Shown piece after piece: positions 47,513-62,597 of a stretch of 64,000 nt of DNA. The notes beneath the pieces were generated by a model, which was not told the origin of the DNA, searched no databases, and saw only the letters and a list, made by a program, of their open reading frames with translations. Source of the stretch: Centropus unirufus (lineage: Eukaryota; Chordata; Aves; Cuculiformes; Centropidae). The DNA is taken from the NCBI GenBank assembly GCA_013397695.1, contig VYZI01000169.1:509128-573127 (forward strand), given 5' to 3'. The translations under genes and the position numbers were made by a program. Every line of letters starts with the position of its first letter. The first letter of the stretch is position 1.

Positions 47513-50500
47513 GCTTCAGCAGTGCTTAAAAACATAACAAAACAAAAAGGCAGCTATTACCAATCACAGTGTTTCCTGTCAGAGTCGAGCATCCATAGGC
47601 AGAACTATTTGAGTTCTTTAAGGATACAATTCGGGCCTTGATCTGTTCACTTTCTTTACAACTATATTCCTTTTGAAGTCTCTTGGCTGTGCTATGTGCG
47701 TTGCTCATTTACGTTGGGGGTGTATGTAAAGAACGAGTCTCCAGAAGAAGCCAACAGAACATCTTTCAGAGCGACATGGCATATCTGTAACCTTGATAAA
47801 AATAACTATAAAAGCAATGATAATGGGTAATTATAAAACATGTAGCTGGCAAAAACAACACTCTGCATTCCAGAGGATGAATTGCCTTACGCTGTCCAGT
47901 AACCCACTTTATGGTGCACTAATGGATTTGCATCTCGGAGGCTACGCAATGAAATGGAGCCTTTGGCAAGCTGGAATCACACTGGAAAAGAAGAAACATC
48001 TTCATTTATATATTTTTTAATGTATGCATATTTTAAAATCTGGAACTTATCCCTTTTGACATAAATACACCATCCCTGCTTGGAATTATTAAGTTCTAGG
48101 ACAGATTATGAAATAATAAAGTCTTTAAATATTACAGTGCAGCAGCATGAAAGTGCAGATATCCTTTCTTTTACTGCTTCAAGTATAGCATTGCTGAAGA
48201 GCTTTTTTTGCACTCCTGGGAAACTACTGCTTATAAATTATAAATGAGGCAAGAGAATATCATGCATGTATGCAAAAAAAAAGATTTCAGACCCTTCTCT
48301 AGATAAAGAACATACTGAAGCAGCTAAAAATAAGGGGAAATTAAACGAACACTGGGCCTGATCCAGAGGCCACTGAACTCAGCAGAAGCCCTGCAGGGGG
48401 TTCATTAGGTGTCAAGAGTCAGGTATGTCATGAATTGCAATTCACAAAATGCAAATAATGTTGTTGCATATGAGTGAGGATAAACTCTAATTTCAGAGTC
48501 TAAGCATTCTGCTTGGATAAAATGAGCAGATTTTTCTCCAGCAGGTAGGCTTTCTCAGTGAGGATTTATTGCCAATATTTATGTGAGAGTTTGTAGTTCC
48601 AAACGCACAGAAGAACTGGGAAACAAGAAGGAAAGAAAACGTATCCAAAGAGGAAACCCAAATGTTTCCAAGTCATTTCTATAAATAAAAATTCTGATGC
48701 ACACTCATTATCATCTCACTTTTCAGTTTCAGGGTTTCAGAGCGTGCTTCGGCGAGTTTAGACTGCGCATCATAAAGTTTCCCTCGGTAAATGCTAGCAT
48801 CATACGGCATCGCAGCAGCTCTCAAATAGTCCACCTGCTGGGTGGCCGCTAGCATTAATCGGTGGGGAAATGGTTACCATTTATTGCTGTTTGCTGTGTT
48901 GCTGTGGGGATCATGCAAGTGGTGCCATACCTCAGAGAGGCACAGCTGGAGCATGTTTATGGACTGACTCTTCCCATAGAGGATGGAAGCTCCAAATCAG
49001 ACATTTGCAGCGATTTTGGAGAATGGGAGAGCAGAAGACTTGCTTGAGGGTGGTCCAAGTCCTAATGCAGGTACCCAGACCAACCTGTTATCTGTTCCAG
49101 CGCTAACCCGTTTGAAGTATCGCTTTCATCAGTAAAGCAAGAAAACAGAAGCTTCTCTTTGTGGAGTAATATCAGGAAGGAAATTATGCATGCAGATTCG
49201 CCAGCAAAAATAGCAGTCTCGGGCTGTAAATGTACACACTGATACTGCTGTTTTGTTGCTATTTTCAGCAGCCCCCGTACCCTCGGGGGTGAAACTCAAC
49301 TGCTATCGCTGCTGTTCATGCTTCAGCCTTAAAGGTTTGATTTAGACTCCGGTTCTCAGGCCCAGCTAGAGGTGATTTCTGCAGTCTTCTCTCTGAATCA
49401 GCCCAGTTCATCATCCAGAGTCGTGCCATGTGCCACTGTGATGTTGTGGGTATCTTACACCAGATATAAAACTACTTTCATTTACTAGAAATCTCGGTCC
49501 CTTAGTTTTTGCATTTTTATTTATGTTCACATCATGCCTGGGGCAAGTAATTGCGTTCCACGTGTCTGGACTTTCCCTACAGTTTTATCGGGTTAAGATG
49601 CTTACTTCAGGCTCTAAACCCTTGTGCAGTCCTGGTGTTTAAAGTTTTTATGTCTTGTTCCAGAGATCACTATCGTGATGGGTTAAGTGAAGTATATCTA
49701 TCACTTAACCACTTCTCAGGAGTACGATCAGGCTTAATTAATGTTTGTAGAACACTACTGAGATTCTCCAGAGAAGTAGCAATAGAAGTGCAAAGGATTA
49801 TAATTAACTTAAAACTATCTAATTTTTGAGTAAATGGCTAACAATTTAAGCTAAGATTGTACAAGGAAAACTAATTTATTTGACTCTTAGAAGAAAACAT
49901 TCTGAAATCTGGGTTTCCATTTACTGCTACCACTGTATGATGTGTTTTGATTTTTGTTGTCCTTAGATATATCCAGGGCTCACAAATCTGTCTGCTTTAC
50001 TTCAGGAAACAGTGTCCAACGTATATAAGCCAGGCTAAAATAAAGCAAACCAGCAAAAAATTGAATAAATAAACTCAAAGACAATCCACAACACCACTTG
50101 CCTTTAATATATTATTTGAACCATAAAGCCTGTAATTAATACCAGGGAATAATTTCCATATTTATGTATAAAGCACCTCATTTACATAATTAGTCATTAT
50201 CTGGAAATAAAACCAGATCATTAAAATTCAGAAAACTGAGAAGTCAGATTGAGATCTGTCAAGAAGTACCAAGGAGGTTGGCTCGACTCCCTGTTTGGAA
50301 CCGTTCAGAGAGAAAAATCCCTGCTCCCGAGCAAGCTGCAACAGGACACTGCTTTGGGAACACAGGCAGTGCTTCATCCACATGACATCACCCAACAGAA
50401 CAGTTATTTAGTACGGTGAGAAAACATTGGGTCCCTCTTCTCACTAACTGTCATGGAGGCTTTCCAAGAAAATGCATCTGACACATCTGCACTGAAAATC

Positions 50501-53500
50501 TGACCCAGATTAGAGCTGAGGTTTTCATAACTCCGTTCAAATGCCTTTCTGCAACTCCACGGCGTTTCGAAATGCTTTTCCAAATACTTCTTTCCTTCAA
50601 AATGCTTTCAGCGCTTACAGTACTTTTGATACTTTCGAAATGTTGCACCTACTCAGAAAGCACATCGTGCAGAGAATAAAAAAGAAGGGGAAATATGGCA
50701 CTTCCATGTTTCTATCTGCAAGCTAGGTTCGTCACTCCTCAGCTATTAGCTAGAGAGACACAGGTAGCTAAAAATATGTCCTGCTTGACTTAAAGAAAGT
50801 ACCTCAGGCTTTGCTGTCACTGTGTTTGCCATTCAAGATGCAAAGATTTCATTACTAGGATTTAATCTAGGTATTAATAAACCCATCAACTTGTAAAAAG
50901 CTGCAGCTACAGGACACATTCCAGGCCATGCTGCAGTTTGCCTGTTAAATCAGACCTATGTATCTTTTTTTTAATATAAAATGCTTCTTTGAAGTGTAAG
51001 TTCAAGCCCACCAGAGCATGGTGATACACCACAATCTGCTTTGTTTGGACCATTTTTGTACTAAATCTTAATTACTAATTTCATACTAATTACAATAGAG
51101 AATGGAGGTTGGCTCAAGTACTGAGTCATGAGGATTTAATCTCCATATCGATATTTTTAGTGTCTGTTCTTCTATCTTTGGTTCTTTTAAAATCTGTATC
51201 ACTGCCCAACTCCTCTCCTAATTATCTGAAATTCTTCTCTTCTGCAACTGCTTTGGAATGTTCCCTCATGCTGTTACCAGTATTGGCCCTTATTCTGTTA
51301 GGTCCTGGTTATACTCATTTATCGATTCAGTTCGGTTAGAGTTACTTAATTAAAATGAGAGCAACTGCTGAGAAACGAAGCAAAACAAAGTAACAACATT
51401 AAATCTCACCGGTGAGTCACTGCGAATATAGGTCAGGTCTAGCTTCTGCCCTTTTCCGAGCTCTCTGAGGATTTGCTCCTGCTCACCCAAAGGAGCCTCT
51501 AACCTCAAGAGACCCCTCATGCACTCAGAATGTGAGCTTAGGGTTGTATTCCTTTCTACCACCCCAGCATAGAAGTTTAGAGGAGGTGAACGCTTTCATA
51601 GCAAGTGGACCACAGCCTGGAGCTGACAAAGGAGAAGAAAGTGAACGCAAACCAAAGCATCTTGAGAGTAAAATATAAAACCTATTTCTTTAACTCAAAA
51701 TGCCCCAAGTTGTGCTATGGATCCACCCGATCTCATCCGTTAAGTCTAAAAATCAATGTGCTACCTGCAGAAGAGGGAGGGGGACATACCTGCTCTGATT
51801 CATACCTGGGGAAGCCCCCTGTTGCAGCAGTAAGGAGCTCTGTATAATGAGGGAGGCAGGGAGAACTGTGCATTAATTAATTAGCTTGATCACTTCCTTG
51901 AAAAGTTATGACTGAATGTTGATGTAATGGAAGTAATGTGCGTAACCACATTTGACTTTGACTTGTAATAACATTGCAAAACCGTCTTCATATGTGGCAG
52001 TTTTTAAAAATCACGGTCTGACTCTTAATACCAAAATGAATACTTCAACTATAAATAATGACATCGGAGGAAATGTCCTTGGCAAACCGATTTATTCCAT
52101 GCTGCTGATGGTTCCTGTTAGTGACATGTTGTTTTTTTTCAAGAAGGAAACAATGGAAACCAGATGCGAAAGCACTTACCAGGAGGCCAGGGAATGGCAG
52201 CTTTTCCAAATGTCAAGTGTGCAGATTGGAGTCAATTTAGAAGAGAATTAATTATTTAAACTGAATTAATTTGACTACAATGAAGCCCTGTTAAGTCATT
52301 TCATCCATCCTGCTTCCTACTGTGCTACCCCTGGCAGTCTAAATACTGACCTCTATTTGCCAATACTTCAACTGAAAAACTCCTTACCCACCCTTAGCAC
52401 CAATGTGGTGCTTTTTTAATATCTTTACTGCATCCCTTCCAGGAACTCACACAAAGAGTGCTCACCCCCTCTATGTTCCCAGCTCCAATGAGTTTAATCC
52501 CTGCATCCCATTTTTTAACCCTTTTCCTCTTCCAGCTTCCTGCTTCCTCTGGTGTTCTCCCAGGTGCCTCAGGCAATTTCCATCTCTGTATTCACCAGAT
52601 CCATCTTTGCCTTGAAATCTGTCACTTGGATAAAGTCTCTCTTATCTTTATTTTCAACACCTTTTCTCTTTAACTCCGTGCATTCCCTCATCATTCCTGA
52701 CTGAGAAAGATGTGACTGAGAAAGGAGACTGAGTTTTAGGTCTATAGCTTTCAGATGGAAGTTAATTTTCTCAAAAGACTCCCCATGAACAGAGGAACCA
52801 TTCTAAAATCGACCTTTTCTGTTACTGTTAAAAACTTAAAAAGCTTCTGTGCTAAAATTTACACAAATTCCCTTTTTTTCTATTTCATAAAGGAAAAAGA
52901 ACTCCTTTCTGCTAAGCAATAAACTTCATTTTCTTGGGTCTTGCCCATCTTCATATGAATGAATATAAATTTAAATGCATCAGTGTAAAAATTAGCCGCA
53001 TTAAAGCAGCTCGAATAGACTGAATACTAATTTAACAGTTGCATATAGTCGTTCATATTAAAGTTATAGTTTACAGGAGCTCATAAAGAATTTAAACAGG
53101 AATTAAAACAGCTGGTGTACAACAAAAAAAATGTTTTGTGTAACTGATTTTTAAATTTACAGTTAAGAACTGCCTGCTTATAGCAGGCTCAAGGCCTCGG
53201 AGCATGCAGTTGGTTGGGATATAAAACTCCTTATCTCACGGTGTTCTGAAACATCTGCAATGAGAAAACACTGAGGCCCAACATCTTCCCTCTGCACATT
53301 ATACAAAGGGAAGGTGCCTGTCACCCAGCAGGTGCTAATTCACTTATTTTTCTAACCTAAAGCCAGCAACTAGTGCCAAGCCCGGTGTGTAACTGTGGTT
53401 GAGTTGCTGCAGTATCAGTGCGTTGCAGGGCCTCCTCTCTCACAACCGTCCCAGTCGAAAGGGTGGGTCAAACTGGAAAGGATCCTATGGGAGGGTCAGT

Positions 53501-56115
53501 GAGCAGCAATTTGTTAATGCTATTTAACTTAATATTTATAGGGCTTCAGTAAGGTAGTATTTCTTTTCTTTCATTTTCCTGTCAGGCGAGGGGAACGACT
53601 AATGTACGCATGGAAAAGTTTGAGGCAGTTCTTAGAAACCGTAGCATTTTTCTTGATCCTTCATAACCAAATACGTAAAGAACTATTCTCCATATCACTA
53701 TTGCACAGCCTGTATTAGATCTCCATAGCTACCCTTGGCATAACAAGTACAAAACCCAAGTGTCTTTGCCGGGCTGATAAGCAGACAGGAAGGAAGCGAA
53801 CATCTGCTACAGCTTTAGGTGGTTTTGCCTTCAGCCGTTGCTGGAAAACTTCAGGCTCTGCATTCCAAGTACTGCTCGCTTGGCCTTTGACACTGGCAGC
53901 TGGTCAACAGGAGATGTAAAATGCTGCACCTACAGAAAAAGAGGTGTGTTATTTTCTGTACTATTGGGATATTTAGTGGGTTTTTTTTTTTAATTACTAT
54001 TTTCTGATCACTAGCAAAGTTGGCCAGCAGACTCTGCAGATGGAGTTACCTCCTGAGAGTCAACCACTTCCTATTTTACAGTTATTTTTTTCTAATGTTC
54101 TGTTATCCTTTCCAAAATGGCTCTGTTTTGTTTTAAACACTGAAAACAATTACACCATACACTGAAGGGCAATTATATTCATCATAATCATTGTAAGGAA
54201 ACCATGTGCTTCCCTGAACCAGGGCTGGAGCTTCCAGCCCAGGCAATGTGACTTCTTGTAGCATAACAGCACTTCTACAGCATGGACCGCCAAGGAACAC
54301 TGATACAAAGCAAATAGCAAGGAATTCAGAGCAAACTATTTCTTTGGTTAAAGAAAGAGCTGCTGAACACAATGTTTTCAAAAGGAGCTCAGCCATGCAG
54401 TGTGGATTCTCTGCTTGTGTACCTGGAGGCAATCTCTGTTCCAGGTGGTTCAGCAGCTCTTCACCTCCATCGTATTTTTATCTGCATGGACAAGTTCTTA
54501 CAGAGGACAACTGACAGCAGCATATTTCTTGGAATGGTGAGGCCCATGCACTGTAAATGCATTTTTAGGCACTTTGGAGATTGTAACTTCGCCTCGGAAA
54601 TTACAACAGTTGTGATGAAACCAAATTTATCCATATATGGTAGATCCTTTGGGTCTGACACAATGAAATGAAAATCAGTTTCAGAGTAACAACAAGAAAG
54701 ATGAAGACACTACTCCACAGTTACATAAGGGTAACTGAGAAGAGATTTTTTTCCGAGAAATTCTGTGTTCTGTGCTTTGGAGTTATATACATATTTATAT
54801 AGATTCTATTCTTAAACTGAAGATGGGTGCTGAAAAATAAATGAACTACAAAGATGACTTCAAACATTTGCAGGAGCTGTGCTGATGCTTAAAATAAAGA
54901 AACATCAAATAACTTGCCTCGTGAGATCATGAAAGCAGAGACACGGTGATCAAAGCAGGAGAATACAAGACTCCTACTCCATCTCTAATACAAAACAGTT
55001 TTCTCTTTCTAGGACCAGAAGCTTACCTGGAGCAGAGATGTCCTGATAGTCCACAAATACAGTATTTGAGATGAATACTTTTCCAGTGTTTAGTTAGTTA
55101 AATATGGGAATATTCACAAAAACTTTAACTCTTGAGACTGGCAAATGAATGACTCAGGTTATTGTTGTATTACTGTTAGTACTATTGTTATTGTTATTAT
55201 TGCTGCCAGTGATGTATTGGCTTTGGTAAAGCCCTTCCATAATCCTCAATACTCCCCACAAACACAGCCCAGCTCTGAAGAGTGTACTGTCAAACAGGTA
55301 AGAAAAAAAAGAGGTGAAAAATACTCAGTTAATTTGTATCTTAATAATTCTGTGCTTTGGAGAGGCTCAGTTGTATTTCGCCAAGAGAAGAAGCTGGGCA
55401 TGAAAACAGGCGGTGTAAAGCAGGAATGGCTGCATTATTTGCATGATGATATTGCTGGATTTCACAGGGAACTGATTGTTTTAAGCTGTATTCATATTAG
55501 AATAATTAAATGCCTGTCTTGAACTGTGTGCACATTGCATCCAACCAGCTTGGAAACAGGCCAAAACTTGAAGCAATTTTTAGGAGAGCTGCAGAATCAA
55601 TACATCAATTCTCATTAATTTGGTGTCAAAGGAAACAAATGTGTACCTGTCTGAAGCGTGTGTGTTCCCTGCAGAGATGTACTAAAATAGGCATCTTCTC
55701 TCTGCCGGCCTTCCCTGTGACCTCCAAATGTCAGAAGCCAGGGGCAGAGTGGAGCAAACCAGATCTGGCTCCAGAATGTAATTAAGGCAGTTTTAGTAAC
55801 CCAATATCCTGGCAAAGTTCTAAACAAACTTTGGCCAAATCAAAGCCATCCCAAGCTCTACTCTATACACTGCACCGAGTTCCTTGTTGCTTCCCTGGTG
55901 CTGCAGTCCCTTCAAAACACATCCCCAGGGCTGAGAACATCTAGACTAGCAGAGATGGACCTCCTTGCATTCTATCAAAGCCATAGGCAGTTAATTCTGC
56001 AGTGAGACAATATTAATGACTAATCATAATTGAGAATGCATTTTAAGCCAGCTGTAATTATTGATCAATGTGAGCTCCATAAAATATGCTGTGCTCCAAA
56101 CACCCTGCACCTCTT

Positions 56116-56180
56116 GGAATAATAGAATCTCTAGATTTGAAGAGACCTCCGAGATCATCGAGTCCAATCTTGCTCACTGC
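56116..56180 (-). mobile_element. CR1 LINE terminal scrap
   Basis: GAATAATAGAATCTCTAG, GAAGAGACCTCCGAGATCAT and CGAGTCCAATC mark an old reverse-orientation CR1 end. Confidence 0.8.
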
Positions 56181-59100
56181 ACAGCTGGCTACTGAAAAAA
56201 AACCAACTTGTCCCTGGAGGTTTGCTCAAGCACAAAAAATGCACTTTTAGCATCCCAAAGGTGTGTGTACTCTCAGACCTGCGAGGGCGACCTGTCTGAC
56301 AGCAGCTTTCCAAAAATACAGGCAGTGGGTGATGACATTAGCTCTCATGGAAGGAGGCTCCTGCTTGGAATATCAACACATCTCTCTAGGCTCTCACATT
56401 GTGGCTGTTTGGGCCTCTATCAAATTCTCAGTTTGCTTCTTAAGCTACGGTACCAGATGGTTCCCATGCATAATGCACCGAATCATGGCAAGGCTCAAGG
56501 TATTTGTTATGTAAAACAGCGAGCACATGCGCTGGACCAGGTTAAACTCTCACAGTCAGCATATGGTGCACCCTGCATACGGATGCTACTGCAGCAGGTA
56601 TCTATATATACATATGCCTGGAAGATTTATTCCGGAGATTTTTTTCTTCTTGCAGGTTGTCAGGAAAAATGACTGTAATACCTTAAACACAAATAGCAAG
56701 TGATAGAGGCAGTGCAGGAACACATGGCACAGGACAGATGCTGCAGGCACTTCCCGTGATGCCCAATGCCTGATGGCAAGGAATCCTGATGGGCCAAGGA
56801 CAGGAGGCTCTTGTTCCCCCTCTGATTTTTCCATACAGCTTGTGATTAAGCTGGTGCTGACACCTTGCCCAGTGCCTATTTGCAGAGCCAATAGCTCTGG
56901 GCAGTTCTTCTGGCCCCAAAGCACCTCATGAAAAGGAGACAACCTCATTGTTTGAGAGCATCTTTGCCTCTGGCATTTTTTAAATGGAGAACAAGCCTGA
57001 TTTTATCCTCCCTTGCCTCACATAGATCTGGGGTGAATTCAAGACATGGCCCCCCTGTCCTACTAGAGCAAGTGAGAGGGGAGTTTAGAAACGTAACAAC
57101 CAATGTTTGGCAGAGACTATTGAGTTTATACAGAATGTGATTTGTGCTTCAGATCACCTTGTAGTTGCCCCTTGCTGATACATTGCAAATTCTCATTTCT
57201 GAGCACTGAAAGGCGCTGGAATAACAAAAGATGCTTTTTAGATACCTGAGAGATGACCATTTCAGAGAAGTCCAGAACACTCTGCTGGGACTCCGTGTAA
57301 CAGACCCCAGGGCAGTTGAGGGATGTCCCAAATAGCACGACTTGATAGGGTTGCTCTGGGTTGGGCAATGAAGCAGCTGGCTGCTTTCCGATTGCCACAC
57401 TACCCCTAGTACTTTCTGGGACAAGAAAGTGATCCTTTGGCTATTTTCCAGCCTGCTTTTCTTAGTGTGTGTTTGAAATGCCCGCTGTGCTCCGAGTGGC
57501 AGGACACCTCGTGAGCGGGAGCCGTGCTGGCCTTTGCAGCCAGGCGCGAGCGTGGGCAGGCAGCAGGACACCCAGAACTTCAGCCTGCGCAGGGCGGCTC
57601 TAATGAAGGTTAACGCATGTCGCCACCACCTTTGAGGTCAGCATTGGACTCGCGTTAGCGGTCCTATAAATAGATGCCCAAGGTTGACTGAGAAAAGAAT
57701 TTGGCTTTGATGGACCTTGTTTAGCTTTCCCAAGAGAGGAAGGCAGCTTCTTTTCCTTTTTCTCCTCCAGCATCTAACCTTGAGTCAATCTCTGTGGGAA
57801 ACATTAGTGGCATTTGCCCAAATTGCTGCCACTGTGAGCAATTCAACCTGCAAACCCAGACCTAATTCTACTAAAGACTCCAACTAATTTCTCACTGGCA
57901 AAACTAGGGAAAAAAAAAAAAAAAAGCAAACCAAACCTTAAGTCTAATTGCTTGAAAACAGTAGGACACCTAGTGGATTTATAGGGAATATCTTTGGGAT
58001 GATGAGCAACATTTTGTCATTTTCTTGGCAAAGCCAGCTATGAACATATTTATAGAGGAGGAATTGAAATATCAGAGTTTCTATTTAATAAATTAATCTT
58101 GTTACAGCTGTTACAGCCTCCAGTTTGCCTGAAGAAGTTATTGCAGCCTATAAAAACCCAATGAGTATTGTTTGAATGACTTGGAAACAAAATAATTGTA
58201 GGGAACTGGATGGTTCCCAAGGTCTGGGAACAGGAGGAAGGGTATTCTGCCAGATCAAAGCCATCCCAGTTGTTCCATCTGACAGCTCTCTAATGATCGT
58301 AGTGAGCGAAGTTTCCCAGTCTCAGCCTGGCTCCCCAGATAATTGTGCAGCTTCACAACAAGCACCACCAGGCTGAGCACAGCCAGCCGGTGCCGTTGGG
58401 AGTTTCAGCAGGGAATGAACTGGCCACAGAAATCAAACTGCTTTCATTCCCCAGGGCTGATCTTTTGAATCCAAATGAGAAGATGATTGGATGTGTGATA
58501 ACGCTTGTTCTGCTGCCGTTGACGTTGTAGTTGGCTGGTAGTGACACCAACCTCAAGCAGATTTTGACCTTACATAGGAGATAAAGCCCTGTGACAGAGC
58601 CTACTAAGAGGAAGAAGATTTTGAGCCATGTCTTAGAAATTATATCTCGCCCAGCTATTATCCTGGAGCTGTCAGTATTATCTTGCTAATGTGTCTCTGG
58701 AGGCAGCAGACACAGACAAGATGTGGGTCGAGTCCAAAATGGGTGCAGGAAACTGATGACTTCATTTTGACTGTCATCACAAGAAACACTAAGTCATGGA
58801 ACCTGTTTCATTCAATTCCTGTTCACAAAGCGTGCTGAAAATCCTCCTTCCTTTCTGCTTACTGAAACACTGGACTAGTGAAAAAAATTAATTCAGAAGA
58901 TGGTTCATTTTTCTGGATCTGCTCCCTTCCTACTCTTTCGTCAGTGCCTCAAGGAACCCCATAGAGAAGACAAAACTCGGATGAGGTTTGATGTTGGACA
59001 GGTCCCCATCCAGCTCCAGATCCTTTCTTATTCCAACTCCAAGGTTAGGAAAGAGAAAGCTTATAGGAAATATTTTTATTTGCTTGCTTGTTCTTATATA

Positions 59101-62100
59101 TTATTTTATTCTTAGAGCTGTAGAACTAGAATGAAAATACAGTATATGCTGGAATTCAAGTGAGCTTTCAAAAGAAAAATTCCTATCTATTCCACACATT
59201 TTCATTCCTCCTACCTCTGCCATGGAATTACCGGAAAAACATCACTCCTTGTACATTGTAGGCCCTTTCATTTGGTCCAGGGTCTCAAAAAGGGGTGTGT
59301 GTGTGTTTTTTATTTCAGTGGATGGGTTTTATATGGGGTTATTCTTATGACTGACATGTCAAACTGGGGGAGGATGTGCTAAGAGTGTGCTTTTCTCTAA
59401 TTTAGCAGCTGGATTGGAAAGCTTGAATTATCTCTGCATAATTGCAGTGATTCATAGATTGTTAGAAAATTGCAAAGTATTGATTGGATTTCCCCCTTAG
59501 GAAATATTTCTCCTCTGATAAAATAGGGTAGGTTCTGGGGCTTTGCTTTTGTCCTTCCTGCCCTGGGGAAGCCCATGGCTCCTTTCATCTGGAAAGTGGG
59601 AATTTGGGTCAACAGCCATTCAAGGACAATTTTGTCTTATTGTGTTTTCCTGGGCTTTGCAAAGCATTAACATGGAATTCAGAGCCAGAAAAACTGGGAC
59701 CGGCAGAAAAATACTGGCCATGCCTCTATCACATTCTACTATTTCCTTATTGAATCCAACTGGTGGATTCTGCAAAGAGACCGTGACCTCATTGTAGGAA
59801 CGCTACAACCATCAAAGATGGGGGCAAATTTCCCCTTTTATTAGGCCAGGATTTCTCTTGGGGTCTTGGGAGTTGGTGGCAAGAGGCAAGGGGGAGAATG
59901 AAGTGAGAATTGGGTGTGGAGAGAGCCTGATGCTGGCAGCTTGGACCGAATAGATCTGACCCACATCTGCACGTTAATGGTGCTGCTGAGGCCAAAGCTG
60001 GGGCTTTTTTGGCAGCTGCTGCATGAATTTCTAGAACAGAACCATAAATATGTAGTTATGAGTGTCACCTCTGCTTCTTTTCTTCGCTAGGTTGAACATC
60101 CAAAGGCCAGCTGAGTGTCATTCCTTGTCTCTGCTCCACTTGCTTGGAATGTGCTGTCTCGGCAAATAGTTGTGCCTGAGGACTGACTGAAGAGTTATGA
60201 GAGAGCTAATTCAAGGTTTGCAATGAATGTAGTGTTCCTGCAAGGATGACACTAATGGCAATTAATGCAGCAGGAATGCTAGAGCTGAACCTCTGTTCTC
60301 GCATTAAACGCTGTCAGTCGAGGAGCACACACTCCTCTGTTATTTCAGGCCTGACCTCTGCTTTTTTGGCCATGTTTCACGTGCACGGGAGGTGGCCCAG
60401 GCCATCCTGTGACTCCAGCTCCACAGGGGACACAAAGAAAGAGCCGAGCAGCCAAAACCAATGTTTACTGACAGCAACATTTCCTGAGGTTTTCTATGTT
60501 CTCACCTGGGACTTGCCTGAACAGGGATAAAATTAACCCAGGACTGGACAGGATAGAAGACCCTGGTTTCTGAAGCTCCTCGTTAGCCCAGAACTATCCT
60601 CATGCTCTACAGCCTGTTGATTCATGTTTTGATGCAAAATTCTTTCTGCCGTTTCAGTCTTCACCATGAAGAACCTGATTATCGATGATCAAATGCGTTC
60701 AAACAGACTTGGCTAGAAATAAACCCTGCTGCTTCTCGTGTACATAAAAATCAACAAAAATGTTCATGTTGCCATTTTTGGTTGGTAAGAAAAACCCTCC
60801 ACTTCTCAATGTCTGAAGTTCCATGAGTAGTAGTGGTACAGCAATTTAGGGACAGTGATTTTTAGCTCAGCCAGAGAAGACATTGTCCTCCTTTTCTACC
60901 CTAAAGTCTTGTGTAGGATCAGCCAGTTCCAGATGAGGAACATCTGCAATTTGGTGCAAGAGAAACCAATGCTGACGCATATGGAAAATGTAAATAAAGG
61001 GTGTTTCCAGGCCCATGAACAAACCCCAGAACACAAAAAGTTGAACAGCCCTTACAGGAGGATAAATAAAAATATTTCATCTGTTATTGCTTTTTTTTTT
61101 TTTTTAGAACTAACAGCATTTCTGAGGCCTGAGAAATGCCATGGGGAAATTAAAAAGAGCTTTTTAACAATAAAATTCAATGGAGAACTATGAATAGGAT
61201 GCAAGAAGGAACCCTTAACTACAATTCTAAATATACCCCAGCCTCTACAGATACAAGTGTCATCAAGTTTAATGCACTGCCCAGTTCTGTGGGATAACTT
61301 CTGAGGAGGGCAGCAGGAGCAGGGCGAGCATTTTTAGTCTCAAGATTTTGGGTGTTCTGGGCTCATGTCTCTTTTATCCACCCATTTTTGTTGCCAAGGA
61401 ATCTGGGTTCAGCAGATTAAAAAGGATGAACCCAAAGATGATGCAAACCCCTATAGACCTTGCCACAGCACTTCTGGAGTGCTTTCTGCTCCTGCAGGGT
61501 CTGGCCTTGCAATGCCCTTGCAGGATGGGCATGTGCGCTCATTCCCATGGGATACAGGGAACAGCATCCTGGGCATGTGATGCCTGAATGCCTGGTGGGT
61601 TTTGTACACCTGCAAGAAGCTGGAGGTGCACGATCAGCCAGGCCATGCCCCTCCTCTGCTGTGACACATCGCAGCCACACACTTTGTGCCTTTGCTATTC
61701 CTGCTTTGTTTTCTCTGCTCAGAAGCTCCGTGGCAGTCTGGACTATTTATTTTTAAACGCAGAGCATCACGTTATGGCTCGTTATCGTTCCAGCAGCCGG
61801 TGCCTGGGGGTTGCTCTCCATGCACAGAAATGATAACACAGGCACTGACTGCAGAGCTGGCGAGGACACTGCTGCTGCTAATGGCCAGCTGGTGGGAAAA
61901 GAGCAGCATTAAAGGCTTCGGTTTAATCATTTGGACAGAAGGGCTGGTTTTATCCTCTTTTATTTGGGTTTTCTGCTTGCACAAGGGAAGGCGACAACAA
62001 AGCTGCTGTCTCACAGCACAGGACAGATGAGAATGACTGGCTTCTGGAGAAAAGGGGAGGGCAGTGGCATGGAAGTGTGAAGGGGCTAGGCTCATGGCCA

Positions 62101-62216
62101 ATTTGTGCCTCATGGGCTGAAAAAACTTGTTGGCATCTCCAGTCTCCCCACTGCAAGGCTTTGTGCACCACGCTCAACGTGCTTCACAGGTATCTGAGAC
62201 CCGGGGACGCTTCCCA

Positions 62217-62433
62217 CTAGCCAGATTAGACATCAGGGAAAAATTCTTCATGGAAAGGGCTCTCAGCTGAGCACGGGCAGAGGCTGAGCAGGGAGGTGGT
62301 TGAGTCCCCACCCCTGGAGGGGTTTAAAAGCTGGGCAGATGAGGAGCTCAGGGATCTGGTTTAGTAGTGCACAGGTAGTGTTGGACTCGATGACCTCAAA
62401 AGTCTTTTCCAACCAAACAATTCAATGATCCTA
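62217..62433 (+). mobile_element. CR1 LINE 3' fragment
   Basis: AGATTAGACATCAGGGAAAA, GGTGGTTGAGTCCCCACCCC, GATCTGGTTTAGTAGTGCAC, TTGGACTCGATGACCTCAAA and a degraded AATTCAATGATCCTA end, in the 1 kb upstream of the tRNA on the plus strand. Confidence 0.93.
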
Positions 62434-62597
62434 GGAGAGCAGTGCAGCAAGATGCCTGTATTGTGGATAAGTACTGCCATGATGAAAAACCATGGCTGAA
62501 CAATAGCGGAGAGTTAATGGAAAAGCATCCCAGCCGGCTGGTGGTCCTCCTGGTGTTTCTGTACAGGAGGGAGTGAGGGAGGTCAACAGAACTGGTG

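Larger units (their letters stand above)
45311..62216. other. Intergenic DNA between DENND4A and the tRNA/RAB11A side
   Basis: I see no gene. Open frames are short, overlap on both strands and match no family. Contents: the palindromic repeat at 47428, an A run at 57908, a T run at 61090 and a CR1 scrap at 56116. Base composition is slightly more GC-rich after about 59.5 kb. Confidence 0.7.

Noticed and set aside
56208..56672. 154-residue plus-strand frame
   Set aside because: It begins just after a CR1 scrap, has no family resemblance, and overlaps other frames.
61460..62113. Overlapping 98-114-residue frames on both strands
   Set aside because: Frames are open on both strands at once with no recognisable domain, splice pattern or repeat origin; chance in GC-richer DNA.
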